Positions 8,553 to 18,019 of a stretch of DNA of 32,759 nucleotides are shown here, one piece after another (positions within the stretch are counted from its first letter, which is position 1; every line of letters begins with the position of its first letter). The position numbers and the translations under genes are program-made. The notes under the pieces were generated by a model that was given only the letters and a program-made list of their open reading frames with translations, was not told the DNA's origin and did no database searches. Origin of the DNA: Nemertoderma westbladi. Lineage: Eukaryota; Xenacoelomorpha; Nemertodermatida; Nemertodermatidae. The stretch lies in contig JAUCBJ010001148.1 of the NCBI GenBank assembly GCA_032718475.1, positions 1 to 32,759 of the forward strand. Direction: 5' to 3'.

Positions 8553-9648
8553 TCAATAACGTTTTGGATTGCCATACAGATCAACAGGACGTCTCACACG
8601 GGTAGATCTTGGTGGTATTACCGCATCTTCAGTTTCATCATTATCAGTATTTTGGTTGTTGTTATCGCTTTGATCAAACTCTCCACATTCAAATCGTAAG
8701 AAATCATCACTGCCATCGGATTTTGTTATATTACCATCCTCGTTAATCTTTGCTTCTTCTTCTAAACGGTCATCAATACTTACTTCTACTGCGTGTTTTA
8801 TTATATCAATGTTTACTAATTTGTCTTTGATCTCCTTATTCCTATTAGATATTCGTACTGTTGTTGAGTTTATAATATCAGTCACTGTCCATCCCTTTGT
8901 CCATTGTGCCATCTGTTTAGGCGACCTTATCTTCGCGCAATAAATACACCAAATCTCCAGTGGCAAAGATTTGTGGTGTTGAAATGTATATTCCATCTAA
9001 TTTTGACATACACTCTTGCAGATGATCTACTAAAATAGGATTTAGACCTTGGGCCCATGAAGACCCAGATTTCTTATCGATATTTCTAGAACAACAATCC
9101 AAACCACAAATCGCTTCTGTAGGGCTCATGGCAGTTATAGTCGTTAGGTTCACTACCTTGGTGCATTTTTTTATTATAAATGCTGAACATGGGGTGCTCA
9201 TATTATATTTGCAACCATTTGTAACAAATTGTAACCAGGGACATCAATTCGTGACAAGGTGCTCATATTTTTAACCAATCATATTGATTGGAAATGCGGA
9301 AATACAGATTCGTAACCAGGTATTCAAATTCGTAATTGGAAATCCAAATTCGTAACCAGGCGCTCAGATTCGAAACTGGTTTAGAGTTGATATCCTGAAA
9401 AAAATAGTTAGCGGCCTATGGCCTGTAAAAATATTACTGTAGTTTCGGTTTGGTTTAACTTCGGTACCTTCACGGCGTCTTGACGCCGTCTTTAATTCTT
9501 TATCGTTATGGTACATTACAGCACCGATTCCTGAACACTTATCTGTATTACATGTCTTGATTTCAGATTGATTTACCGTGGCAGACTCTTTCCAACCTAT
9601 AGGCAGTCTCGTTAGTTTTATCAGACAAGTTTCTTCAGATTTCACCAA
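8553..9648 (-). pseudogene. Decayed Ty3/gypsy-type pol: RNase H and integrase C-terminal remnants
   Basis: Read on the minus strand in pol order. A fragment at 9364-9648 resembles the RT-linked RNase H (TDKCSGIGAV..., then GHRPLTIFF, the degraded TDH-K-PL-T motif). A fragment at 8917-9201 has the end of the integrase core (MSPTEAICGL, ATGDLVYLLRED). A third at 8553-8996 has the integrase C-terminal region (QMAQWTKGWTVTDI...VNIDIIK) and a basic STRVRRPVDLYGNP tail usual at the end of gypsy Pol. The parts lie in different frames and most of the integrase core is missing between them, so the copy is dead. No LTR could be found on either side. Confidence 0.7.
9225..9380. repeat. Short degenerate tandem repeat (ATTCGTAACCAGG type)
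   Basis: About six imperfect copies of a roughly 20-28-bp motif containing ATTCGTAACCAGG or close variants, followed by GCTCA, ATTCAA or AATCCAA. It lies between the RNase H-like and integrase-like remnants and interrupts the decayed pol. Confidence 0.6.
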
Positions 9649-9733
9649 CTTTACCTTAACATCTAACTAAACCATATAACTTTACTAACTCTAGCAGTTT
9701 AGTTCTAAACGACGATTTACCAAATTCACATAC

Positions 9734-9896
9734 ATACCCCCGACATAAACTCGAAGTACACCCTAATATTTTGGGTTAAGACAGTAAGAACTATGTTTAC
9801 AAAGTTGTTGGCAGGGAGAAAGTGTTGCTGCGAGGAATGGAGAAAGTGTACGAAACCTTGACGTAATGGTTATTTTTTGCATCTTAGGTTACTATT
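9734..9896 (+). repeat. 160-bp repeat, inverted copy at 32441-32600
   Basis: From CCGACATAAACTCGAAG through AAGTTGTTGGCAGGGAG to GCATCTTAGGTTACTATT this sequence is the near-exact reverse complement of 32441-32600. By eye it differs by one 4-5-base indel (CCTTG versus TG) and a few substitutions. No coding content is recognised. Confidence 0.9.
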
Positions 9897-10739
9897 ACTA
9901 GGTTAATAGGTTACTGGAGGAAGAAATTAAAATCCTTTATTTTAATGATTATGTATGTATTTTATTGACTATTTAAATATAGCGCATCACGATAGGGTTA
10001 TCATAATAAAATAATTGTATATGTAAAAGAGTTTTCAAAAGAGACAAATATAAACACGTAAGAAAATATATTGAAATAAATAAATTGTAAAAAAGTATAT
10101 TTATATACGTAAGTAAGTAGGTGAAGTCGAAATACAGGTAGAGGTAATTATGGTATAAATTAAAATATGGTAACGGCAGATTGTTGATTCGATAGTTATG
10201 TACTGTACAATCGCATATAGGTAGGTGTAGGAGGTCTTTAATAAAATAAATAAATGACGATTCGCGAGTCACTAACACAAAGTCATATTAATATATAAAG
10301 TACTTTAAACAAAATAAATTTATAATAATATGGCACTATTTTACTGTACATATTATTGTAGGACAACAGTTATAGTTACGGACATAAGTTATGGTTTAAC
10401 TTTGTTGTTTGTAATTTTGCTTCCTGAGATGAAGTATAGTTTAGAGATGTTGATTGAGGTGTCGGGTTTGGTAAAAGTTCGGGCACACGGGCAGAGCTGT
10501 GAGGTTGTCAGGACCTACAGTATACATAAGAATGGGGATAGGACACAGACGTACTGGGAGCTTTTACTATACTACTACAGGTACTATAACCAGACTGCTG
10601 CTTTGCAGCTGCACATTGAGATGCTTTCCTGGCTTAACAAAAATATTTTTGCCACCACTGTGTTTATCTACAATAATTGGTAAGAAAATTACCCGTGACG
10701 GGAAAAGGTTTATATAAAATCTGTAAAATCATGTACATG
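9897..10739. other. AT-rich stretch without a supported gene
   Basis: The open frames here (minus 9973-10278, plus 10330-10683) are Phe/Tyr/Leu-rich translations of AT-rich DNA with no recognisable motif. The 3' part may be the upstream, more decayed portion of the LINE fragment at 10740-11122, but I see no reverse-transcriptase motif in it. Confidence 0.35.
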
Positions 10740-11122
10740 TGTGTGTCTACACCTAATGATTTGTGTTTAAGCGAACTTGGGTCTAAACCTGTAGCCGAGA
10801 TAGAAGTACGTGCTCAAAAGAATTTCATGAATAAATACGCAGCTGTATCTGATAACTCGCTGCCAATTAAACAAACAACGGTTTTCTTAATGGCCCTGCG
10901 TTTTCCAACACCGCATGGAGAAGAACTGGACAGAAAAACCGTCACGTCATCACAAGAACCACCTCACATGGTTTTCATCACAAGCTTTGCACCAACACTC
11001 GCCCTTTCCATGACCGCTCCGTCTCTTGTGTTTGCAAATTCTGTAACCTAAGTTGCGAAGACAAGTACCACGTGCTATCATGCTCCTCATCCCCATCTCT
11101 CTCCGCACTAGCAAACGAATAA
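10740..11122 (+). pseudogene. 3' end of a non-LTR retrotransposon (LINE) ORF2
   Basis: The first part (VSTPNDLCLSELGSKP) matches the motif found after the RT domain in jockey/CR1/RTE-type LINEs (Gly-Val-x-x-Thr-x-Asn ... Glu-Leu-Gly-x-x-Pro). After a frameshift near 10905-10925 the last part reads VCKFCNLSCEDKYHVLSC and ends with TAA at 11120-11122. This is the C-terminal Cys/His motif (C-x2-C-x8-H-x4-C) typical of LINE ORF2 ends. Only the tail is present, as expected for 5' truncation or decay. An AT-rich 3' UTR may follow. Confidence 0.7.
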
Positions 11123-11691
11123 TTTAACTTTGTAAACCTTTATATTTTTCATAATCTATCCCACACTCAATTTTACTGAAAATTTTTATATAATAAAATA
11201 TATATTTTATATTATTTTATATTATGTTGGTTGAGAATAAACTGTTTTTATTATTTGTGCTTTTAATGATATGTTATATATTAAATTAATTGAGACTCTT
11301 AGATTACTGTACCATAAATACTGATAGATACTATTTCCTGTATTATACTCGTATAATTTGTGCACTGTATGTAAATTTATTCCATATATTCACTGTTGAT
11401 TCTACCCTGACAAATTGAGCTAATATATTTGCCCCGCACGGGGGCGTATCTTTCTTTAAAAAAAAATTAAACAAACTTTCGCTTTGTGTAATATACATAG
11501 TTCTAATGGTTTCGAAATACTGAATAAGGCCATGCGACATGATTTAGTGCAATAGATATTAATTCTGTTAAATTACGTGTTTTAAATAAGCCTCGACATA
11601 GAACCAAGTTTCATATTTATAAAAGTAAAATGAACAGTAATTTATCAACACGTGGGATATATAGGTACAAACTTACTTTACCGGACTATAA
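11123..11691. other. Non-coding AT-rich region between two LINE tails
   Basis: It contains ATTTTATATTATTTTATATT repeats (about 11190-11225) and a possible 3' UTR of the upstream LINE fragment. No supported gene; the minus-strand frame at 11343-11540 shows no recognisable feature. Confidence 0.3.
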
Positions 11692-11925
11692 AAGGAAGTA
11701 GTTTACAAGAATTCGATAATTTCACATAACTTAAGAAGCGAAAGGGGTCGGTGGAGCCGAACCCCACCAGAAGGCCGTTTTTGTAGCAGAGATAATTGTT
11801 CCATACAGGATGTAGAACATGTTTTATTGACGTGCAGCCTTACATATAGGTTACCATACTCGTCGAACATGGTTATGTTGGTTTGTCATCTGTTAGCGAT
11901 TTATTTATTAACGAAACTAATTTGA
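11692..11925 (+). pseudogene. Second LINE ORF2 C-terminal fragment
   Basis: An open stretch from after a TAA (11689-11691) to TGA at 11923-11925 contains SHNLRSERGRW, PPEGRFC, then CSIQDVEHVLLTC. This is the standard LINE C-terminal pattern (S-x-H-x-L-x-x-E-x-G-R-W, then a C/H/C cluster before the end of ORF2). The upstream RT is absent. It is immediately upstream of the 5-bp target duplication of the LTR element, so the LTR element landed in or next to this LINE tail. Confidence 0.7.
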
Positions 11926-11928
11926 ATA

Positions 11929-11933
11929 AGCCG
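11929..11933. repeat. Left target-site duplication AGCCG of the LTR retrotransposon
   Basis: AGCCG directly precedes the TG start of the 5' LTR and is repeated directly after the CA end of the 3' LTR (27302-27306). Confidence 0.9.
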
Positions 11934-11985
11934 TGTAAAGGCTTTTGCGGATTTAGCTGGTTATTTTCCCCGCAAAGTACTCTTT

Positions 11986-12092
11986 AGGTGTTTTAGCGGA
12001 CATAAAAAGCCGTTTCCTTACTGTACAGGTGTTTTAGTGGACATAAAAAGCCATTTCTTCTGTATGTGTACTTTAGCGGACATAACTAGCAA
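11986..12092 (+). promoter_or_regulatory. Three direct repeats in the LTR upstream region (TTTAGCGGACATAAAAAGCC)
   Basis: Near-identical motifs start at about 11986, 12026 and 12064, spaced about 40 and 38 bases apart, with a related TTTTGCGGATTTAGC at about 11944. The third copy is diverged after GGACATAA. They lie in the U3 part of the LTR, upstream of the TATA-like sequence, and are present again at about 23504-23610. Iterated motifs in U3 usually are transcription-factor sites, but which factor is not clear. Confidence 0.5.
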
Positions 12093-12653
12093 TTTTATGC
12101 CGCAATGCACCAAAATACTCTTAATACAGTGTAGTCCAGATGACAACATCTATCAGCTGAGATGTCGACGTGTAGCTTTTGGCTTTCTTTGTTCGGCTCG
12201 ACCAATCAGAGCGGTTTTCACTCTGTGTTGGACAGTGCATACAGAAACTCACGCAATTCAGTCAGTGTGTATTTTTCCTAAGCCTAGAACACCGGCTGTG
12301 GAATTATTCTGTGTTTCAGACTTTAGCCAAACATTAGAACGGCTTTGATCATAGAAACGTATAACTGTTATCGCACCTCATATCACAAACCGAACTGGTC
12401 AGACTCAAATGCTATACATACCTTTCACCGCATTGTTTTACTGCTATTTACTGTCGGTTATTAATTGTATCAGTTGATGGAATATTGTTATATTTGGAGA
12501 ATATCGATAAATAACCATAAAACCCCAATCTTCTTGATATACTGAAGGTTAGATAGACCGGTTACATATAGCAATTGCGACTTACATTATAGTGGTTTTG
12601 GAGTGAATTGAATGCTATTTCATAGGCCCTACATGTGTCGGTTGCTGTTCTCC

Positions 12654-12663
12654 TTATATATGA
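12654..12663 (+). promoter_or_regulatory. Candidate TATA box of the LTR promoter
   Basis: TTATATATGA lies about 720 bases into the LTR, followed within 30-50 bases by a GTGTGCAGCATTGTGCGG segment suitable for initiation. It is conserved in the 3' LTR. The assignment is by sequence resemblance only. Confidence 0.35.
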
Positions 12664-13111
12664 TTAAAATTAGTGAAGGTCGGCAGATCGGTGTGCAGCA
12701 TTGTGCGGTAGTGTGCATGAGTGTGATAGATAACAAAGCATCTCCTAAAGAATGTGCTTTATACGTGAATCATTAGCCATCCCGTTGTGTTTAGTGTAAG
12801 TCATAACTCTGTTTACATACTTAGAGCGCCACGTCCTAAAGGAACTGTTAATATTTCCCGAAAGTGAATAATATTTGTCAGAGATTATATATTAACGATC
12901 AGTCGAATAATACAGTAGGCCTACACCGCAATAAGGTCAGAGCATCCGAATCCAGTCTCCCTTAACCGTGGGTGAATGGTCGCGCATAGGCTGGCTTCGG
13001 CTAATGTAGTTTATGTGTATCAAATACTTGTCATAGGCTAAAGTCGATTTATAACCTAGAAGACACCTAAATTTGGCAGGTTAAACTGCTAAAGGTCTAA
13101 AAGCATGAACA

Positions 13112-15178
13112 ATAACAGTTATATTTTCTGATTGCAGTGTAGGCAATAAATACAGTTTACTATTGTTCTGGTAAGAACAATAACAGTTATTGCTTCTTTA
13201 TTGCAAAGTAGGCAATAAAGGTAAAAGTACCGGTCGACCGGTAACCAGTAGGCCTAACTACCTAACCACCCGAACCGGTACTTACAGCAGTACAGGTACA
13301 TCAGTATTATTTCGATTGTGATATATTGTATATTGTAGGCTGTTAGGGGATTAGGGATTGATCACCCCTTATTCCTTTGTATGGTCTACTTATTTCTGTC
13401 AGTTTTATTTATTTGTAGGTTAATATTGAACAGAAGGCGTGTAAGCCTGCTCAGATTGTACAGGTAATTTGTAGGCTGGACTGTTGTCTGACTGTTGTTA
13501 AGTCTGAAGAGATTGCAGTGTATGTAGAGTGTATGTCCGATAAAGTACTAGTTAGGAATGTGGGGGCTTCCAGTACTGTAAGGTAAATCCCCCCCCCCCC
13601 CCCCCCCCCGAAAGAATAAGTCGTACTACTCGGTTAGAACGCATACTAACTAACCATTTCGGAGTCTGCATATACTGTAGTTTATTTAGGCTTGATCAGT
13701 TGATAGTAGTCTGCCAGCGTTTGGTCTGTATTTTGTTTGTGTAGTCTGTACGGGTATTGTAATATTTATTATTCAGAGTTTATGCGATTATTCGCAACAT
13801 TCACAAACCCCAAGTTTATTCCTACAGTAATTGTGCTTGTTATACATACCGTTATAGTTAAATTAACCCCGGTACTACATCAGGGCTGTTTGGCGTAGGT
13901 AAAGACTGGAGATTTTATGCTTTGGTCACTCCGGCAGATACCGTGGTTCTTTTAGCTGTACAAGTATTTTTAACTGCTGGTTATTTGTTGTATAAGTACT
14001 TGTACCTAATTTAGGGTTTAGTGTACAGTGCTTTCCGAAAGTAATTAGTTTGTAGGCAGTATATTTGTGTTGTAAAGTGGTTAATAGGCACGTTAGCTAT
14101 AGTAGGCTGCGGTAATTAACTTCTAGGTAGGAACACTCCTTGTACATAACGTAGTACTTATAGCGCTACGGCTATAAGTCGTCAGACGGTGGTATTTTCC
14201 TATCTGGACAACGCAATATATTTACTACTGCTTTATTATTTTCAAATACCATAGTATCCTGTCCGTTTGTAATAACCAGATATTCTAACTCCTTGTTAGG
14301 CTGGTTTGTAGATTTCTTGTAAAATTAACCCTAAAAATTCGTACGTGTAATTTTTGTGTTTATTTAGAGATTGTAATCTCACCCCGCAATTGTACATAAT
14401 TTGTAGCAATAAGTAACTTAGGCAAGTAGAATTATTTGTTTTAGTGTCCAAAACAATAAGTAGCACTTCACTGAGAGCGTACAGCTTCTGTGTAGTGACT
14501 CCTTCCCAGAAATAATAACATTTATTTCAAACATTGACAAAAACCCATTAAACGGGTATATATATTATAAATCAACTCAAACCGATTTATAAAATAGTAG
14601 GCCTGTCATACCACAATCAGGTCTTAATATCAGTTGGACTACTGCTTAAATAACGGTAATAAAGTAAAGTAAAGTAACCAAGTAACCCCTGAAAATTCAG
14701 AAATTCAATTATTCTAAAATAATTGACATACCGGTATTTACAATAGGCTTATTATATATTTCTATCTATTTGTGCTGAAATTATATACCGGTATTCTGTG
14801 ACAATTCTAGTCTATAATTATAATTATACTTATATTTATATATACTATAAGTGTATGCTGTATACCGGTATTCCCGATAGGCTTATTATATATTTTTATA
14901 TTTATGCTGAAATTATATACCGGTATTCTGTGACAAACCTAGTCTGTAATAATACTTATATATATACGATAAGTGTATACCGGTATTCTAATATATTGTG
15001 TATATATATCACGTTACACTGAGTAATGATATCGGTAATTAATTACTAGGCTTATAGTTGATACTGAATTACTAGACTTGCTTTAACTGTAGTTCTAGCA
15101 GTAGGCATTCAACTGTATAATTAAATCATGTCTGACACAACCCAATAACTGTCAGATAGTCTCTTAGAAAGTGTTAGA
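13112..15178 (+). other. Retrotransposon leader region
   Basis: A 2.07-kb untranslated leader between the 5' LTR and the gag ATG. No canonical TGG-starting primer-binding site directly follows the LTR. Notable items are a second copy of the GAACAATAACAGTTAT motif (13170-13186; the first copy spans the LTR/leader boundary), a 16-bp perfect palindrome TACCGGTCGACCGGTA (13228-13243), a 21-C run (13589-13609) and an AT-rich tandem repeat at 14728-14985. Many ACCGGT, TAGGCCTA and AGTACTGTA motifs occur. No ORF with recognisable content. Confidence 0.6.
14728..14985 (+). repeat. AT-rich tandem repeat with ATACCGGTATTC borders
   Basis: Two copies (about 14728-14859 and 14860-14967) plus a partial third share the order ATACCGGTATT, ATAGGCTTATTATATATTT, GCTGAAATTATATACCGG, TTCTGTGACAA, TAGTCT, TATAAGTGTA. 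They differ by AT indels. It lies about 200 bases upstream of the gag start. Confidence 0.8.
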
Positions 15179-18019
15179 ATGACTGTTAGACAGTGTCTTA
15201 AAAAGATCTGTGACCCAGATCAAAGTATAGAACATCCCAGACCAAAGTCCAAGTCTCCTCCTACTGTAAGAAAGGTCATCCCTACAGTAGTAGTGTCAGA
15301 CCCTAGGCTAGTAGAACACCGTAGGTCTATCATAGGCACTCGGGCTCAAGTCAAGCGGGACCAAGAAGCAGCTGTTAAACAGCAGCAACACCCAAGCCGA
15401 GAACTTATTTCTCAGCGGCCCGACAGCTCCATTAGTTCGGATACTGTAGAACTGACACCCGAGCGCGGAGCAAAGATGGCAGATGCAGTTTATTCGGATC
15501 CTCTTCTCAGTCTTCCTGCAGCTGTACTCACTAGGGTATTGATTGCGGTGGAAGAACACCAAATCGATTGGGCGAGAAGTAAGCGATCGACCAAGGACAG
15601 TTATGCGGGATACACAAGGGAGGAACTGAAGTCTATTGTCGAGTCGCAATGGAACTTCCCCGGACCCGGACTCCCGTTTAACTTATCGGAAGCTGCCTGG
15701 GAGGACTTATACAGGATGGGAGTGACAAAAGACACTAATGATCCAGCTGTGTGGAAGAGGTCGGCAGCAGGATATGTACAGGGATTCTTCAGCTCTTTGG
15801 AGCGATTAGAGGAACAACTGTTTCAACAACCCCAAGGACCCCAAGAGCAGGGAGAGCTGCTTTATCAAGTTAGAGAAAGAATTCTAAGATTCAGACTAAT
15901 CCTATCGGCCTTTGAGGAGGCTTCGAAAAGAAGACAAGACACATCATTGCAAGTTGCCATAAAGACTTGGTTTCAGCGGGTGAGTCTCAAGGTTCAAAGA
16001 ACGGCCCAGTGGAAATCTCAGCTGGCTGAGCGCTCAACCCATGGAGAATCAACAGACGCTACCTTTTCTCAAGTGGAAAGCGAAGCGACAGCAGAGAAAC
16101 CACAGAAGAAGGATGCTATTGACATCTATCTGTCAGACTATCAACGATTTATAGGTGACGAAGAGTTGAGGAGACGGCTGGCTGGACTTCGCCCTAATAG
16201 TGAAGGAGCCAAGTTTGTGTTGGACGCATTGGATGCGGAAATGTTAGCTGCGAACCAAGCTAAATTTGATGAACGCCTCCGCATCGCTAGGGTCCAAGAA
16301 GAACAAGTAAAGAAAAAACGTATAGAAGACAGAAAGAAAGCAGCAGCGGCAGTGGCAGCGGCAGCGGCAGAAGCGGAAAGAAAAGCGGTAGAAGCGGAAA
16401 GAAAAGCGGCAGCGGCAGAAGCGGAAAGAAAAGCGGCAGAAGCGGAAAGAAAGATAGCAGTGGCAGAAGCAGAACGGAGAGCATCTGAAGAGACCACCCA
16501 ACTAGAGTTGGAAAATCTTGAGGAGAAGCAAGATTACATAAACAAACAGTTAACAGCTAGTCAAATGCGGATGATAAGTCGATATACTCCCAAAAGACAG
16601 GGATTTACATCATCTGATGAAGGCGATACCACCGATCCTGAAGGCGGAGGAAATAGATCTCGTCTAAGTAGGCGTAGAAGAACGCCCCACCGTCAGAAAT
16701 TGCCTAATTTGCCCCCAGCTGTGAGAAGGCAACTAGCTAGCACAGACTTAAGTAGTACAGAACCCACAGACCAAATTATTCGAATAGAAAGACTCCCTAC
16801 TATAGTAGATGAGCCTGAAATAATTAGGCCTGTTCTCGAAGCCACCCCTTCGGTGATAGAGACACCTGTACTCCCAGAACCTACCTCTAAATTCCCTCTG
16901 CACAGCACTAAACTACCTGTGCCCAACAGAACCGCCCCTGAGACAGTTCCTGTCCTGGACTCCGAGCGAAATATCAACGATTTGTCGCCCGTTGTCCCTC
17001 GTCTACCCGCTACTATGTTGGCGGCTCCCGCTTCGGCGGTAGAGTGGGTGGATGAGGGACGGCGGGAGATGGGTCTCCTGCTCGGGCAGCTGAGGGAACA
17101 CCGTTTGTGTTCCTCTCAGCAGGTCTGGGAGATGGAAGGGACTGTTCAGCAGTTAAAGGGAACAGTCAGAGAGGGTAGGTTAGAGTTGCAAGAAGTGCAG
17201 CAGAGTATCGCGTTAGAACGCGATAAATTAGTAAATATACAAAAGGGTATACCACCACCCCCTGTAACAATGTGTCAACCTGTTAGGTCTGAAGTATTTC
17301 ATGCGCAAGGTGTGGAGCCTACACGCATCTATACTGCTAGTGAAGTAGAAACTCCTATAGTAAACCCTATTAAGGGTAATTATAAACCTGTTGACAATGA
17401 TATTCCATATAGACCTGATCATAATCCGAGAAATTTATATACCGATAACTCGATATTAAATAACACGATGGCCCAAGAAAGTTTTACGCGTCAAATGGCT
17501 AGAACCGAAGCCCGTCAAGCGGTAAAGGTGGGAGAGATCGTCAAGTTCAATGGAGATGAGATGAAATGGTTACCTTTTAATGAATATTATAAAGATAACA
17601 TACAGAACTCTGTGCTACCTAACGGAGAGAAACTTCGATTCCTCATCGAGTGCTTGGAAGGATCTCCCAAGTTAATGGTGTTAAAGTTTATTGGACATCC
17701 AGATGGATTAAGACAAGTTTGGGATACACTAAACATCAGGTATGGTAATAGGACTAACATAGCTAGGTATTTATATGCGAAATTAATGGCACCCCGAAAG
17801 TTTCTTAGCAGCGGGATTATAGAGCTTTCCGACGAGATTCAGGAGATCTGTAGACAACTAGATTGGTTAGGTAAGTCTCATGAATACCAGAATTCTATGG
17901 TTGTAGGAGCCTTAGCATCTACTTTGCCCAAGGGTGGAGTAGGTACATGCTGGGACAAGAAAGTGTTATATATGATGGAACAACAACGAAGAGACCCTAC
18001 CATGGCTGATCTCATGTAA
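15179..18019 (+). CDS. BEL/Pao-type Gag (N-terminal part, ends at an in-frame TAA)
   Basis: 946 codons from an ATG. Gag builds the virus-like particle that packages the element RNA. Residues about 1-110 are basic and Pro/Ser-rich. About 110-310 form a Trp-containing helical region I do not recognise. About 375-440 is an Ala/Glu/Lys low-complexity coiled coil (EAERKAA units from a GCGGAAAGAAAAGCG-type minisatellite), with another helical segment about 625-685. About 780-946 matches the DUF1759-like region of BEL/Pao Gag (KFNGDEMKWLPF, GEKLRFLIECLEGSP, then W-D-T-L-x-x-R-Y-G). The TAA at 18017-18019 cuts this last domain just before its normal end, and the same frame continues for 632 codons with zinc knuckles and protease. 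The stop is therefore a nonsense mutation or a readthrough codon. Confidence 0.85.
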   Translation: MTVRQCLKKICDPDQSIEHPRPKSKSPPTVRKVIPTVVVSDPRLVEHRRSIIGTRAQVKRDQEAAVKQQQHPSRELISQRPDSSISSDTVELTPERGAKMADAVYSDPLLSLPAAVLTRVLIAVEEHQIDWARSKRSTKDSYAGYTREELKSIVESQWNFPGPGLPFNLSEAAWEDLYRMGVTKDTNDPAVWKRSAAGYVQGFFSSLERLEEQLFQQPQGPQEQGELLYQVRERILRFRLILSAFEEASKRRQDTSLQVAIKTWFQRVSLKVQRTAQWKSQLAERSTHGESTDATFSQVESEATAEKPQKKDAIDIYLSDYQRFIGDEELRRRLAGLRPNSEGAKFVLDALDAEMLAANQAKFDERLRIARVQEEQVKKKRIEDRKKAAAAVAAAAAEAERKAVEAERKAAAAEAERKAAEAERKIAVAEAERRASEETTQLELENLEEKQDYINKQLTASQMRMISRYTPKRQGFTSSDEGDTTDPEGGGNRSRLSRRRRTPHRQKLPNLPPAVRRQLASTDLSSTEPTDQIIRIERLPTIVDEPEIIRPVLEATPSVIETPVLPEPTSKFPLHSTKLPVPNRTAPETVPVLDSERNINDLSPVVPRLPATMLAAPASAVEWVDEGRREMGLLLGQLREHRLCSSQQVWEMEGTVQQLKGTVREGRLELQEVQQSIALERDKLVNIQKGIPPPPVTMCQPVRSEVFHAQGVEPTRIYTASEVETPIVNPIKGNYKPVDNDIPYRPDHNPRNLYTDNSILNNTMAQESFTRQMARTEARQAVKVGEIVKFNGDEMKWLPFNEYYKDNIQNSVLPNGEKLRFLIECLEGSPKLMVLKFIGHPDGLRQVWDTLNIRYGNRTNIARYLYAKLMAPRKFLSSGIIELSDEIQEICRQLDWLGKSHEYQNSMVVGALASTLPKGGVGTCWDKKVLYMMEQQRRDPTMADLM

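Larger units (their letters stand above)
11934..13111 (+). repeat. 5' LTR (1178 bp)
   Basis: It starts TGTAAAGGCTTTTGCGG and ends AAAGCATGAACA. It matches the 3' LTR without indels; by eye about 1% of positions differ. A TTATATATGA stretch at 12654-12663 is a possible TATA box, with the transcription start expected shortly downstream, and AATAA-type signals are scattered. The 103-codon frame at 12037-12348 is also present in the 3' LTR, but nothing supports it as a protein. Confidence 0.95.

Noticed and set aside
9973-10278. 101-codon minus-strand ORF rich in Tyr/Leu/Phe
   Set aside because: Typical translation of AT-rich DNA, no domain or context.
10330-10717. Overlapping plus-strand ORFs upstream of the LINE tail
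   Set aside because: No reverse-transcriptase motif found; not distinguishable from chance.
12037-12348. 103-codon ORF present twice (also 23555-23866)
   Set aside because: It lies inside the LTR in both places; duplication is due to the LTR, and no protein motif or selection signal is visible.
16141-16501. Minus-strand ORFs opposite Gag (Ala/Phe/Leu-rich)
   Set aside because: Shadows of the Ala/Glu/Lys low-complexity coiled coil of Gag.
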